Shown here: piece after piece, positions 49,552 through 62,478 of the stretch
Position numbering within the stretch: position 1 is the first letter of the stretch
Layout: each line of letters opens with the position of its first letter
Source of the DNA: Argentina anserina
Taxonomy: Eukaryota; Streptophyta; Magnoliopsida; Rosales; Rosaceae
DNA: 64,000 bases
Reading direction: 5' to 3'
Assembly (NCBI RefSeq): GCF_933775445.1
Contig: NC_065873.1
Coordinates: 496,001 to 560,000, forward strand
Notes under the pieces: generated by a model
The model's input: only the letters and a program-made list of their open reading frames with translations
Databases searched by the model: none
Told to the model about the DNA's origin: nothing
Program-made: the position numbers and the translations under genes

Positions 49552-52500
49552 CTAAGCAATGGCTGATAGAATTGTTTCTTGCTCAGTAGGACGCCAAAAC
49601 GTTTTCTGAATGCAGAGCAAACCCTTGTTGTCTTTTGAGTATGTAAATCTGATGTCCCACTGCAGAGATTTGGCCATGCTCTCAATCTCATTCAGGGTTT
49701 CAGCATCATCCCATACGATTAGTTTGCCTTCCGGCCTTAGTATCCTGTCAACTTCCGCAATCACCGCCACTAAGTTGCATCTGTGACCAGAGAGGACAAG
49801 TAAGAATTATGCACGACGTGGATGAAGGGTTGGGAGTACAATGCACATTTATAGCAAACTGAAGGGCAACATCTTAAAATCAGAACATACCTTTTCTTAA
49901 GGACAGAGAATAGATGATCTGCATGGACAACATCATATGTCCTAGGATATGTACTGAATGACTCACACCAATCATGGTACATTCCGATTAATCCGCGCTC
50001 AAAGATTATTGCAAGTGTATCACGAGAGTCAATAGGCGGAACTACATTCATTACCCATACTTTCAAATCTTTCAATGCTGCAGCAAACCTGAAATATAGA
50101 ACATATTGTTAAAGATTAAGTTAAAGAATTTTCCATGTTTACTACCATGAAAAACAGAGCCTCAGTATAAAATAAACAGAAGTAGCAGAAAGGGGGATAT
50201 GACACGCCAATCCCTACTGTGAAATTTTCAAACTATTTGCCATAGTGGGATATTGATCAACATTTACCCTACTGCAGCTAAAATGTAAAATAAATAAACA
50301 CGTTCCAAGTATTTGATTTCAACTTTATTTTAATCAGCCCCAGCTATTCGTATTTGGGGAAGAGAAAAATAAATCCAGTCAATTGTAAGCAAAGCCTCAG
50401 AAAGGAGTAAAAGGAAATATAAGAATAAAAAGACATTGTACACAAGCTTCACCCATAACCCTTATGAAAGACCGGGTAGTGAACTTCCATTGGAAGAAAA
50501 GTAAGTAGTAGCTAAGAATAATTATTGCTTACCCTCCATAGACAGCTCTCATGTCCAGGACATTCCTTACAGAAGACCAATCAATTCCCATCCCAGTCAA
50601 ATATGTCTTGGACACAACATTCTTCCAATGCTTATAGTCAGAAAGAAAATCCTCTGGGGCAGATGTTCCATTAACATCAAGCTGAGACTTCAACCAGTAC
50701 GGTGGTTTCTCCAACCTTGATGGCCACTGCGGCGGCCATTGAGACCCACGATCTGAAGCATCCTCAGGCACTTTGTGTATGCATGCCTCTAATGGAACTT
50801 TCCTGATATTGCAGAAACAATAGACACCTTATATATTGTTAACAATTTGACCGACAAAGAATGCTAGGAGCATCTTGATAGCAGAAAGGCACTTCAACAA
50901 ACTATTGACGGTATATAATAGGACAAATTTGGCCTAAGACAAACTTTTAAAATTTTAATAAAATTAATTTTTACTTTCTAGTGTTTTTTTTTCCTAGTTG
51001 CAACGGACAGATTTTATGTAAAACTCGTAAGAGATGAAAATGGAAGATGCTGTCTATTGAAAGGCAAATTACCAGGCAGCATTTGGATCATCAGATTCAC
51101 TGCAAAGGGGAGGCTCATTTTGTGCTCTTTCATTGTAGCACTCATTGGTAGATGGTTTCCTATATATTGCAGCAGCGACTTGATTTAGCTTGTCGTTTTC
51201 AATCACCACCAGATCCCAGCAAATTGACTTAGTTAGTTTAGACATAGCTGGAAGAAAGACAGAGTATGTTAGGTAGGAGCAAAATAACTTTCAGATATCA
51301 TCAGAGGTAATGAAGAAATCAAATTAGTTGACCTTTCCAGATGCCGACATCTTCAGGAAGCTTTTGGTAAACTGGGGTAGCAGACCAAACAAAATAACCA
51401 CCGGGTCGCAAAACACGATTAAGCTCCAAGAGCAGTTTACCACCTGAAAAGTAAAATATTACATGATTTATTTTTCTAAGACTCAACCTAGTTGAAAAAT
51501 TAAAGCATCTACGTGTGTGTGTGTGTGTATAATCTCTATATATATGTATGTATATACATGCATTTATTACCTTCAACATGCCAAGGAACTCTACAGCGTG
51601 CACAGTGGATAACGTCAAACACAGAACTTGGGTACGGTAGCCTCGTGGTACCCATCACAGCTGATATGGCAGGGATACCCCGCTCTAGCGCAAATTGAAC
51701 TTGGGCTTCATGTTCATCCTTGGGAGCAAATGACATCGCAAGTACATCTCTGTCAAATAGATATCCTCCAAAGCTGGCAACCCCACACCCTACATCCAAT
51801 AGCACACGGCTTCTTTTACCCCATGCAATATCAGGAAGAGACTGCAAGACCAATACAAGATTTCACGTTAAGCAACAAAGTAGGCAACGAAACATGACTT
51901 CCACCAACAACTTATGTAGTTATGCTTTCCAGATTGAAACTCCAGATGATTACATAATCAAGCATTCAAGCTGAATATCATGTTTAAAAACTACAAATAT
52001 TAAATAAAGCTTTTGCTTAGATTCATTAGGTACAGGTGTCTTAGAACAATGGTGTATCTCTGTACAACATATACTTATGTTGTACACGGAGTGTAGAGAA
52101 GAAAAAAACCCAAACAACTACAGTACACCCACACAGACACATTCCCAGCCCTCCATACAGGAAGCAAAGACTTTTAACACCACAGATTGGTTTTCAGCAA
52201 AGCAGAGATAGGAATGAAGTATGAAGGAACACAGGTACATCCTGTTCAGTTAGTCAGTATAATTTTGTCCAATCCTAACCGATATAACTACTGGTTGACA
52301 ATGTAAATGAAATTAATGAATTATAATTGGCAGTTCATGTATTCAAATTCAGACTTTAGATTCCTGAAGACCGACATAGCAAACAAGCGAACAACTCATG
52401 CAAATGAATGCATAGATAATATGCTAATATATAGTTAATAGGACTCACTTTTTGAATAAAATCAATATAATGAAGAGCACCATTCTTAAATTGAGTTCCA

Positions 52501-53623
52501 CCACCAGGGAAAGTAAGGTATTCGCCAGTTACTTTAACCCAATTTTGGTGCCCCTTAACAACTGCAAGCTTGGTGTGAGGAACATTGTGGTACCATATCT
52601 GCATCATGCACCAAGAACACAGTTAAATTTCAAGTGTGAAAAAATAGGTAATTGTTTATTTTTTGACAGCTGATATACCTTTTCCCTGCTTGTTGGCCAC
52701 TGAATCCGCCGTCTATATCCTTCTGGTAGAGAAACCAGGCAGGTGGGAGCTTCCTCAGGGCAGTGCCTCTCCCGATGTTCATAGTGCATTGTACTTGGAA
52801 GCTTTCTAATAGTTTTCAAATCGTCAAGACAAGGGATGTAGTCAGGCCCTGCAGTGACATTACAGAGTTTCCAACTATACTCACTCTGAGTTTTAGATGT
52901 TGAAAACTTTTTTGTTTCCTTGTTATTACTGGTATCACTTTCTTCTGAATTATTGTCTTGATTGTTCTCAACTTTCTCCTCATCGTTATGACTAGGAACT
53001 TCATCTTCCTGCTTCTTTTCATCGGCAGATTCATCTCCCTCCGATTTCTTTTCACCCTCTAATTCTGACTGTTCATTTTCACTCGTTTTACCACCTGCTT
53101 CCTCTGTTGATCCAGCTTCTGAGTTTGACTGCCCATCCCCAGAACTAGCTTCCTGATCATTTTCTTTCTCTGTCTTTGGTTCCTCATCGGTCTCAGTTTT
53201 CTCATCAGAGGTATTCTCTCGCTGATTTCCTTCGTCACCATTCTCATTTTCAGACTCAACCTTCTCCTCAGAGACCTCTTTTAAAACCACATCTTCCTGT
53301 TTTTCTTCACTTGTACTCACAGACTCGTCCTGTGAAACATTTTGAATATTTTCAGTGGTGGTTTCACTCTGTGAGTCACTGCCACTGTCTTCCTCTCTTG
53401 TTACAGTTTCTGATAATCCACCAGAACTGTCTTCATATTGCTTAGAACTTTTATCGGTCAGATTCTCCTCAGTTGATAAACTTTGAGTCTGAATCGGAAC
53501 AACTGATGACATTAACATCCAAACCCCAACTAAACAGAATGCAACAAATACAACTAAACTAGTTGTTGAGCAACAATTCAGTGACTTTTTCCCGTCAACT
53601 CGGGAATACTTCCCCATAGCCAT
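49552..53623 (-). CDS. PMT24/25-like: PMT24/25-type putative Golgi methyltransferase (DUF248/QUASIMODO2 family)
   Basis: Eight exons, 53623-52679, 52598-52449, 51841-51571, 51443-51333, 51247-51073, 50802-50533, 50088-49891 and 49780-49552, give 782 residues in consistent phase. It is a type II Golgi membrane protein: a short basic N-terminus, one membrane anchor (about 20-40, [17 protein letters not shown]), a long acidic Glu/Ser/Lys stalk (about 45-245), then the lumenal domain. Seen: [32 protein letters not shown]; the SAM-binding [70 protein letters not shown]; and a second [12 protein letters not shown]. The family is linked to homogalacturonan (pectin) methylation; the substrate here is inferred. 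The acidic stalk and length fit the PMT24/25/26 subgroup. Intron 3 carries a (TG)n/(TA)n tract. Confidence 0.93.
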
Positions 53624-54421
53624 CTTGGGAGGCCAAAAGAGCGATTTCCCAAATTATACACACACCTGAGAGAGGCAATAACAAGAGAAACTCAGCTATC
53701 CATAACGTTTCCGTTATCAAATCGTAAACGAAGTCTATATTAATGGAGGAAACCAACCAAGCCATGATCTAATACACACGAATATGAAACCTTGCTAATT
53801 TTGATGTGCAATTGTGGTAAGAACGTATGAACATTCCATAGCAAATTATAGCATAACATATCAAAGTAGAGATCATACGACAGCCTAACAAGAAAAGCTC
53901 ATTCTTATCCCAAATAAACCAGATTCATCAATTCACAAAGAAGCTCGAAACCTCAGCCTCAGATATCAACTTTTGCTATTGGATCTACCCATAAAGATCT
54001 CATCTTGTTCCTCATCTAGTAACAAACCCATTTCTCATTAGTCATAACTCATAACTAGATTCCCATTAAAGCAGCTTGAAGACTAAATTGGTGGGTTCTA
54101 TATTACAAGTATGCAATTGACATGCAGAGTGAAATAAAGATTGAAACTTGGAACTTCATCGGATGCAATTAATCAAAAAGCAAAGACCTTTGAACATGCA
54201 AGAGAACATGAATCTAATGGAAAATAATGACAAGGGATATTGTAGACTGAGAAAACGTACTGTAGGGTCGTGTTGCTCACTGCATTCTATTTGCCTCCGA
54301 AGTACTAAGAGAACTCGGAACTGGGTCTGTGGGTCTTTTAAGCTGTTGATACTTTATAGCTCTCAATGCCACCGACTAGTATCTCATTTCTATTATGGGC
54401 TATGGCAACTTGTTTAAGTAA

Positions 54422-54459
<38 letters not shown>

Positions 54460-55057
54460 AGGAATGGAGATCTAAGTTCTGGTTCTACAACCTTTTAATG
54501 GGATCGGGAATACCAGCTCAGGGTAGGTTGTAAACCATTTAACCTCAGAGTCAACCAAGTCAAGAAAAGAAAAGAAGTGTATTAGTGCAATGAGATCTTA
54601 CAGGCAGTTACAGCAATGACGGTGATCTACAAGATTTCTTTTTCATTTTCTCATACACAGAATTTTCATTTAGCATACACTTCCGAATCAACTCCATATA
54701 TTTTATATTTTCATATTTAAAAACTCAAATATACAAATGCACATTTATCGTGAAGCAAACGGTGTAACTAATAGGTTAACTGATCTTATCTGCTTGTCTC
54801 ATATTGATAACGTTTAATTAGGGGAGACTCATGCTATTATTCATAATGTTCTCTACGAGGATTTGGTGTGTTCTAATGTTGTAGCTCGGAGTTTAGGTTA
54901 TATGTCCGTCCGATGCAAAATTTACCTATATTTTTAATAAATGGAACCGGCGTGGGGATGAGTCTCCCAACTAGGTTAGGTTTCAAACCCCTTTTAAAAA
55001 ATGATGACTTATACTAAATTCTCTTCTTATTTAAATGTAAATGGTAAGTGTAATAGA

Positions 55058-55092
<35 letters not shown>

Positions 55093-55870
55093 GCTCATAA
55101 TGATTATGTGTAACGTTCTATAGTCCATATAATTTAGTACCTTTTCATCATGGTAAATTTTGGAAGATATTCGTATGAGCCAAAAATACGAAATTAGGAA
55201 AACAACATCGTTCTCAATATGTCCCCTGCTATTGTACTGTATCGATCAAGGGACTCCGGCAAAAGGCTAGGGATGCCATTTGTTAAAATCTGAGTGTGTA
55301 TGGAACTAACGAATAGACTGCCACTAGAGCAACTGCATATTATAAATGCCCATCTCTATCATTCATGACCAATTCCGATAGAAACATAAGCACCGACACT
55401 AGGCATACGTCGACATTTTATCTTATTCTGTTATTCAGTCACCAAGAACGTGGGTCGTCGCCCCACCCCACCCCACCATGTTCTTCACTTCTTCAGTCGT
55501 CACACAACATTTTCAAACACTAAACAAATGTATGCATGCACACTTCCACTCTTAGCCGACCGACACTAACAAGGGAGAATGTTGAACCATCTCGAAGACA
55601 TCCGGCACGTCCGGAGCACCGATTACGTACATTCTTCTTTTTATTGTTATCACTAACATATTGTGCGGAGCTAGAAATAAAAGCTCATATACATAGATTT
55701 TGATATTTGCTTTTAAGCTGTTTGTTTTTGCGAGGCATATATGGTTTTATGTATTTGCAACTGGCGTTGTTGCTCAGCTGCTTCTAGGTACTGTACATGC
55801 AATCTCCTTGTTCGAGCTTTCATGCATGTAGCAGGCAAAACACCATCCAAGTAAAAGAGGATATTATTTA
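53624..55870. other. Promoter/5' leader side of the PMT-like gene and intergenic DNA
   Basis: Contains a (GA)n tract at about 54428-54455 and a (TA)n tract at about 55060-55089. A 5' untranslated exon may be present but was not resolved. No other gene is seen. Confidence 0.45.
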
Positions 55871-56091
55871 TGTTGGAACTTAGTGTGGGATACAATCCCA
55901 CATTGAAGAAAAGTTATTTGCTTAGTTGTTTATAAACAAACACCCATGTGAGCAAGTGAATGAGTGGAATAGCCTAGAGTGGGCTTGATGGGCTTTCTAT
56001 TGGATTTCTAATAGAAAATGGTATATATTTATATAAAGTCATAGATTGGCATTGGGGCTCTTTGGGCTCTGGAAATTAAATCTGATTATAA

Positions 56092-56282
56092 TTTTTAAAT
56101 GGAAAATTTTTGGTAAAAATACATGAAGTTCAGCCCCCTACTAATATCAGTACAACAAGTTTCAAACCTGCAATTTTTGTACATCAAATATGAGCTCTGA
56201 CTTAATATATGTACACGATGTCTCTGACGCCGTTAGTTTGTAGGACAAGAATCATAGTTTTAGGGGTAAAACGGTCTAGAGC

Positions 56283-56360
<78 letters not shown>

Positions 56361-57192
56361 CTTCCTTAAACCCCTAGCCTTTCGTTTGCTAAATTGCTCA
56401 CAACCACCGCCCCAGGCGCATCGGCCTCAAAAATTACACTGGTTTATCCTCTTCTTCCTTGACGCTGCTTTATCCGTCTCAGCCTACTCCACCTTTCCTT
56501 TGACCTAATCATCATCAGTTTCTTTAGCACCCAATGCAACCACACCCATCTAGGACATCAAGTCTCAATTCTGATTGTGAATTCTGCAATTTGGGCTAAT
56601 GATTACTATCTCTTTCTACACCTCACTCACCCTCTCTACTGGTAATGGCCTCCGACGATCGGTACACACCGTCGCTGAGGACGAGAAGTATGGGTTCTAA
56701 ATTGGCGGAGGGACTCGAGATCGGCGCGTAGGTGATTTTTGACACCTGAATTTTATTTCAGATGATCTGTTTGATTCATAAAGTTCTTGGATTGCTCAAA
56801 GTCGTGGTGGTTCTGGGTTTGGACCTTGTTCAATTCTAGCTTAGTGTGTTTTGTCATTTTAGTGGATTGTCCCATGAGGTTTCTAGGATGCTAGAATATG
56901 GGGAGACTGGGTTACCATCAAAACTTGGTATGGGGAATTGGGGGTTGGCGGAGAGAGAAAGACCAGAAGAGAGGTGGGTGGTGAGTGCTCAAAATTCAAA
57001 TATGAAGAGACTAAATTACCCTCCAAATTATAACAGATTTCACAAATTTAACGGTAGATATCACGTAATGTATGAGAGTTGGGTGTAGCTTGGAACTTAA
57101 TGTACCAAAATTTATGTTTTAGAACTTGGTGTACTGATATTAATAGTGGTCCATAGTTCATGTATAGTTACCAAAATTTTCCCTTTTTAAAT
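56092..57192. mobile_element. Mutator-like element (Pack-MULE-like) with perfect 9-bp duplication
   Basis: The element spans 56101-57183 (1083 bp). The left end starts GGAAAATTTTTGGTAAAAAT and the inverted right end GGGAAAATTTTGGTAACTAT, with similarity continuing about 100 bp inward (ACATGAA, TATCAGTACA and more). TTTTTAAAT flanks both sides (56092-56100 and 57184-57192). There is no transposase. The interior is GC-richer and contains a coding-like segment from ATG 56645 (MASDDRYTPSLRTRSMG, then LAEGLEIGA, stop), which may be captured host DNA, plus a long (CT)n tract. Confidence 0.88.
56288..56358. repeat. (CT)n microsatellite, about 35 repeats
   Basis: An uninterrupted CT run of about 71 bp inside the Mutator-like element. 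Probably highly variable in length. Confidence 0.95.
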
Positions 57193-57637
57193 TAATAATC
57201 TTATTATTATTTTCGGATAAAACCAAAGGTAATAACTGTTACCAACAGTTACAACTTTTTGAACAATTTTACCTGTTCGGATTTGTCTTTATATAAAGAC
57301 GACATTGTGTCGTTGTTTTCCATCAGACGTTCATCTCTTCTTCTTCCTCCCCAAATCGATTTCTCTGAAACAAAGTAAATTCGCCAGGGACAAGTTCTTG
57401 TGTAAGAACTTGTACCAGATAGTTGTATCCTCAAGATAGACGTCCGAAACTGCAGCACAAGTTGGGACGAATTTCTGTCTTAGGTCACTGCAAAGCAGGC
57501 CTCTATCTGAATCAAGTTAGTATTGTTAATTTTTGATTTCGTTGTTGTTATTGGTTGTTGTTTGTTTTGATTCAATTATACTGTTATATATACTTTGTTT
57601 GTTTGTAATCGTGATTTTGATCGGTCATAACAATTTA

Positions 57638-59280
57638 ACCGTCACGCAAACAGCTAGGCATGCATCCTCTTCTAGAGTTCTAGGACAGGGCCATTCAGAG
57701 TAAGTTACCCAGGCTCGTCATTATTTTATTCTACATGAGTTGTTCGTAAGTCATTGTTACGTTCTAACTTTCCTCCCTTCTTATCTTCAAGATAATCAAT
57801 CAAGACCCTTGCTCCAACATTTTACATCAAATAAACAATTGACAAATGATCGAGTTGACGATGATCGTAAGCTGTGAGGTCTGATTCCCTTAGAGCTCGA
57901 TCGATGTGGTTTCTTGATGAATTTAAAGCACATGAAATTTGCACATGAATTTATTCTGAATTCTGAACATTTTGGTCCTTGAATATAGTATGAATGAATA
58001 ATAACGGAGGTTGAGAAAGCGAGATAAATTAAGTAGCTGGTTTTAGGGTTTAGGATGAGGAGTCGGCTATGCGGTACAGGGCAGCGCAAATGTGGAGTAT
58101 GATGTTTACGGTGGTCGAGACTGCGGGGCTATCTGTATATCCTATATCAGCATATATACTGTGTTTCGCTTCCTGTGCTCTCCATATTGTGCGGATTGCT
58201 CTTCATAACTCCATAGGTTCAGTACTGCTACTGACCCGCCCCAGATTTTGATTGACCCTTCTTTGGAGCATTGGTTGGATTGGTATAAGCGCCAAGCCAA
58301 CTAATACTGCTCGATATTCCTTACGATAGCTCACATTTTTTGGGCAAGATTCCATGATCCATCTACGTACTGTACGTTGTCGCGCTTAACATCAAGGAAC
58401 CTGCTCATGCATTCCATCTATCTGTAATTGCATACTCATATATCACTCACACACTTACATGCCTACCCAAAAGAATCCTCTCACTCCATTAATCCAAGTC
58501 TCATCCAACACATGCATAGTCTCCTCTCCTCTCTACCTGACTACCATGTACCCCTGCACATTTCGAGACCTCTCGCTATTGTTTCTTCGATCTCCATTGT
58601 AAACACTGGTTACGCAGGAGAATTTAACTACAAATAATAAAATGTATAGGGCACGAATATTCTTCAACTAAAACTTGGACAAGTAGCTAGTGGCAAGGCA
58701 AGGAGAACTATCTGAGCCAATTGGTATCTAGTTTCTATAACACAGTGTATATATAAACTAACTTTGTTAGTGTTTGTTACCCAACTTGATCGACCGTTAG
58801 TAAGAATGATGCATGCATGCCTTCAATATATATGACACCAAGTTTCAGTTGGGTTAATTTTAAACGTACATAAGTGTAGTTGTTTCAATTGCCGTCAGTT
58901 GATTTCATCTCCTTGTATTCCCTCGTGAATCCTGAAGGTCAATTTAATTATCGAATGCTGGACGAGCGCTCCACAGGGATCTTAATCGATCGATTAGATT
59001 GCTGAAACTACTGCAAATACTTCTACCTATAAAGGTGCAAACAAAATTTTGACAGGTACACTAACCTCAACAATACAGTTAATTGTTACTTATATTCCCT
59101 GTGATATCTTACTGGCTTCGTAGGGGAAATAAGAGATGTAGTATTATTTTTTGTGTAAGTAATGTTATTAAATCACTTTTTAGATATTCTGGTGACTACA
59201 TTATTTCCCCCTACATGCATCTTGGTTGCAGACACAGCAGTAACTTTTCTTAAGCATCCTGATTGTTTCATCTCAGCCGG

Positions 59281-59290
<10 letters not shown>
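57638..59290. other. Intergenic DNA
   Basis: No gene or element ends recognised. Short open frames here show no domain. Confidence 0.45.
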
Positions 59291-59291
<1 letters not shown>

Positions 59292-59312
<21 letters not shown>

Positions 59313-59632
59313 GAGGAGGATTTTCATACGTCTATACCGTACGAACTGTACAGATTCGGCGTTTTCGGTAACGGTAGGCTGCAATGGCAGAGTAGATCAC
59401 GACAGCCGCACTCTCTCCCGGCGGTCCCGTCTATACTGGCCGAAGCTCTATTGGGGACCCACGGCGGCTGGAATAGTAAAATTGTCGGAATCTGTCTAGA
59501 AACTTGAATTTTACAGATTTCGACCGTCGTGGATCGCTGATATAGCTCCGACCGGCACAGACGGGATCGCCAGGAAATGGGTAGTGCGGAGTGGTAGTCC
59601 ACCGCGCCGTTGCGTGCAACGTGCATTACCAA
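59292..59632. mobile_element. Palindromic element, copy 2 (inverted and right-truncated)
   Basis: Starts after a (TA)n tract (59292-59313) with GAGGATTTTCATACGTC, matching the reverse complement of the right end of the element at 0.76-1.1 kb. It shares the blocks GGCGGTCCCGTCT, GGACCCACGGCGGC and GGCACAGACGGGATCGCC and the same palindromic symmetry. The last about 60 bp and the right-hand (TA)n tract are missing, so it is truncated. Confidence 0.75.
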
Positions 59633-59649
59633 CCAATCAAGATCACTCA

Positions 59650-59762
59650 TTAATTTAGTTGATAAATGACACTATCCTTGAGATTAACTCTGTTAAACCT
59701 AATTAAATAAAAAGAATTCAGTCAAACTTGGTAAATTGAATTCATTAGTGGGTAAATTCTGA

Positions 59763-59817
<55 letters not shown>

Positions 59818-61044
59818 TGCTCCATGGAGAACTAAGACGACAGACCTAGTAACCTCTTGATGTGCCTCGAATAGTGCCAAGGCCCCACTGCCTTGAACGA
59901 CATCTTGAGGCCTTGATGACAATGGCAGCAGCGGAGGGGATGACGGAGAGCTTGGCCTGACAATTTTGGACGGTGATTTTGAGGCTGATTTGGGGTGGAT
60001 GTACCCAGAAGATGATATTGAATTCTTTTTTTGGGGTATGACTCTAATAGTGGGTTAGTGATCTGGGTGATGGGTGAGGGGAAATGGGTGATTGATGGGA
60101 AATAGGATATGTTTTTGGGTGAAATTTATACAGTTGATGTCTTGATAAGTTGATCATGATGAATATACGAGAGACGAGAGAGATTCAAGTTCTGCATTTG
60201 CAGAACTGCTAACTTCTTGTGGTAAATTTATATGTTTACTGACTCGAGTTTCTTTTTGTCTTTTATAATTCTTGTTGACTAACCATTGACCAACTAACGG
60301 TGGGCTCAAATTAACGGTACACATGACTATCACACGGTGGTGTCAGTGAACATTAATGCCTTAAATAAGCTCAAGTTCAAAATCATTGATGACCTAGCTT
60401 GATTAGAACACCTGCTAATTTGGATGATATTGTGTCTTATATGACATGGATGCTTAATGTACGTAGGGAGCTGACCAACTTACTTGGGATGGTGCACGAC
60501 TTCTCTCACATGAACTATCTCTTGATCAAAGGGATGATTAGATTAGGCGGACATCCACCTATCACTCTATCAGTGTGAAGAACTCAGAAGGGAAAAGCTC
60601 AACAAGCCAAAAATCAGCAAATGATATCCAAAATGAACATGTTGAGTTAGAAACCAACCAATTTGATATGATCAAACGCAACAAAGACCCTTTCCATAGA
60701 GTTTCTGTTGAGTTCGAGGCGTTAGAGAAGTTTACACGGGAAAGCTTAACCAGCCAAATATATATCGATCAGTAATTGAAACGCAAGATGATATACGAAG
60801 GTAAACGCCAATCAACTTAAAAGACATCGGCAAATCGTACATTAACAACTTGATATCTATGACCAATTTTATGAATTATGATGAGTATTTATGCACAGTT
60901 TTGTTACGTAATTTGACTAATTTCAAATGTTAGGTTATAATATTGGTGGATATTGCCTTCAAGCAATAGGATAAGTTTCCTAATTACATCAAATATCCCT
61001 AGGATGACTTCAATTGCTTACTTTTTTATTTTTTTGGTCAATAA

Positions 61045-61045
<1 letters not shown>
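59650..61045. other. Intergenic DNA with a (CT)n tract
   Basis: (CT)n at 59767-59814 (about 24 repeats). A GC-richer stretch follows to about 60110, but I found no inverted ends or coding domain. A 66-codon frame at 60575-60775 matches no family I recognise. Confidence 0.45.
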
Positions 61046-61046
<1 letters not shown>

Positions 61047-61079
<33 letters not shown>

Positions 61080-61484
61080 CTTCTTGGCTGTAGAGGTCTG
61101 CACCACTGTTTCGGTGCAGATTTATATCTTTGTACAACTTTTCGATTGAATTTCCGCATCTCCACTATCTAGTATCTAAATAATATTGTGTAGATCATCT
61201 CTGCAAAATGTCAGACAATTTGATGATCGTAAGGCCTTTAAATTTGCGTTTTTATGTTAAAAACATGACCAGTTCATGTTTGACAGAATTCAGCTCGTCC
61301 ATTTGTTTTTCGATTTTAAGGGTCTTAACGATCACCAAATTGGATGAAATTTTGCAGAGATGATTTATACAATATTATCTAGATATTAGACGGTAGAGAT
61401 GAAGAAATTCGACCAAAAAGTAGTTTAAAAATAGAAATCTGCACCAAAACTATTGATGCAGACCTTCTTATTTGAGAAAATTTG

Positions 61485-61525
<41 letters not shown>
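61047..61525. mobile_element. Fold-back element in (TA)n, element A
   Basis: About 410 bp lie between (TA)n tracts at 61047-61076 and 61491-61525. The left arm (AGGTCTGCACC, then GATCATCTCTGCAAAATG) and the right arm are inverted copies for about 170 bp: the right side reads GCAGAGATGATTTATACAAT and GGTGCAGA-type sequence on the other strand. There is no coding domain. Confidence 0.78.
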
Positions 61526-61527
<2 letters not shown>

Positions 61528-61624
61528 ATATGTAATTAGGCATATATAGATATGTAAGATACTTTTCATTTTTCTTTTTTATAATATGTCAATTTATTTT
61601 CCACTTATAAAAAGGAAAAAAAAA

Positions 61625-62052
61625 AATATATATATATATATACAGAGCTTTTCAGGTGCAGAGGTCCATACCTTAAGCTAAGGTACGGATTTTCATTTTT
61701 ATCAACTTTTCGATCGAGTTTTCACATCTCCACCGTCCAATATCTAGGTTATAATGTATAGATCATCTCCACAAAATTGCAGCCGATTTCATGATCGTTA
61801 AGGTATCGAACTAATCAAAACCAATGGACATATTGAATTTGCCGAACCTGAACCGTTCATATTTTGATTAGAAAATCGAAATTATGAGTACTTTAACGGT
61901 GATGGAATGATTTATACGTTATAACCTAGATACTGGACGGTGGAGATGTGAAAACTCAATCGAAAAGTTGGTCAAAAATGAAAATATGTACCTTAACCTA
62001 AGATAAGGAACTCCTTACCTGAAAAACCCCGTATATATATATATATATATAC
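61625..62052. mobile_element. Fold-back element in (TA)n, element B
   Basis: About 390 bp between (TA)n tracts (to 61642 and from 62033). The arms are inverted copies: left ACTTTTCGATCGAGTTTTCA and CATCTCCACCGTCC, right GGACGGTGGAGATGTGAAAA and CAATCGAAAAGTT. The left end reads CTTTTCAGGTGCAGAGGTCC and the right end CCTTACCTGAAAAACCCCG. Parts of the arms resemble element A, so the two are distant relatives. Confidence 0.78.
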
Positions 62053-62407
62053 AGTCTCTATCCAGAGTTTGACACACTTTTCGGTCAAATTTTTTCACCA
62101 TAAGCGATTCAATATTTAGGTATACTATTCAAGATCATCTCTACAAAGTTTCATCCAATTTGACAATGGTTTGAGCTTTCAAAATTGAGATTTACACGAA
62201 CGGTTCACGTTGAACAGTTTTAATTCACTCATTGATTTGATCTAATTTCAATACCTTAATGATGTCCGAATTAGATAAAATTTTGTAGATATGATCTTGA
62301 ATACCATACCTAAATATTGAATCGCTTATGGTGAAAAAAATTAACCGAAAAGTGTGTCAAAATTAGAGCTTCACTCTGTAATTTCAGAGTGAAGCTTTAC
62401 TCTGGAT

Positions 62408-62476
<69 letters not shown>
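62033..62476. mobile_element. Fold-back element in (TA)n, element C
   Basis: About 360 bp (62053-62413) between (TA)n tracts, the right one about 31 repeats long. Ends are CAGTCTCTATCCAGAGT and ACTCTGGATAGAGAC, near-perfect inverts; the arms continue inward (ACACTTTTCGGT / ACCGAAAAGTGTGT; AAGCGATTCAATATTTAGGT / CCTAAATATTGAATCGCTTA). It shares its left (TA)n tract with element B. Confidence 0.85.

Positions 62477-62478
<2 letters not shown>

Larger units (their letters stand above)
55866..57637. mobile_element. Solo LTR with ATTTA target duplication, split by a Mutator-like element
   Basis: The LTR spans 55871-57632: it begins TGTTGGAACT and ends CATAACA, giving the short inverted ends TGTT...AACA. 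The 5 bp on each side are identical (ATTTA at 55866-55870 and 57633-57637). Without the nested element it is about 670 bp. It carries TATA-like blocks (TTTATATAAAG near 56030 and 57289). No primer-binding site or coding domain adjoins, so it is a solo LTR left by recombination. Confidence 0.8.

Noticed and set aside
51513..51974. Plus-strand open frames over PMT-like exon 3
   Set aside because: They are antisense to a well-conserved SAM-binding exon.
52816..53259. Alternate-frame open frames on the minus strand in the acidic stalk
   Set aside because: They are shadows of the Glu/Ser-rich repeat coding of the PMT-like first exon.
59815..60360. A further Mutator-like element beside the (CT)n tract
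   Set aside because: The composition resembles the interior of the 56-kb element, but no inverted ends or target duplication could be found.
60575..60775. 66-codon frame as a gene
   Set aside because: It has no domain, no splice context and no similarity I recognise. A retroelement remnant is possible but unsupported.
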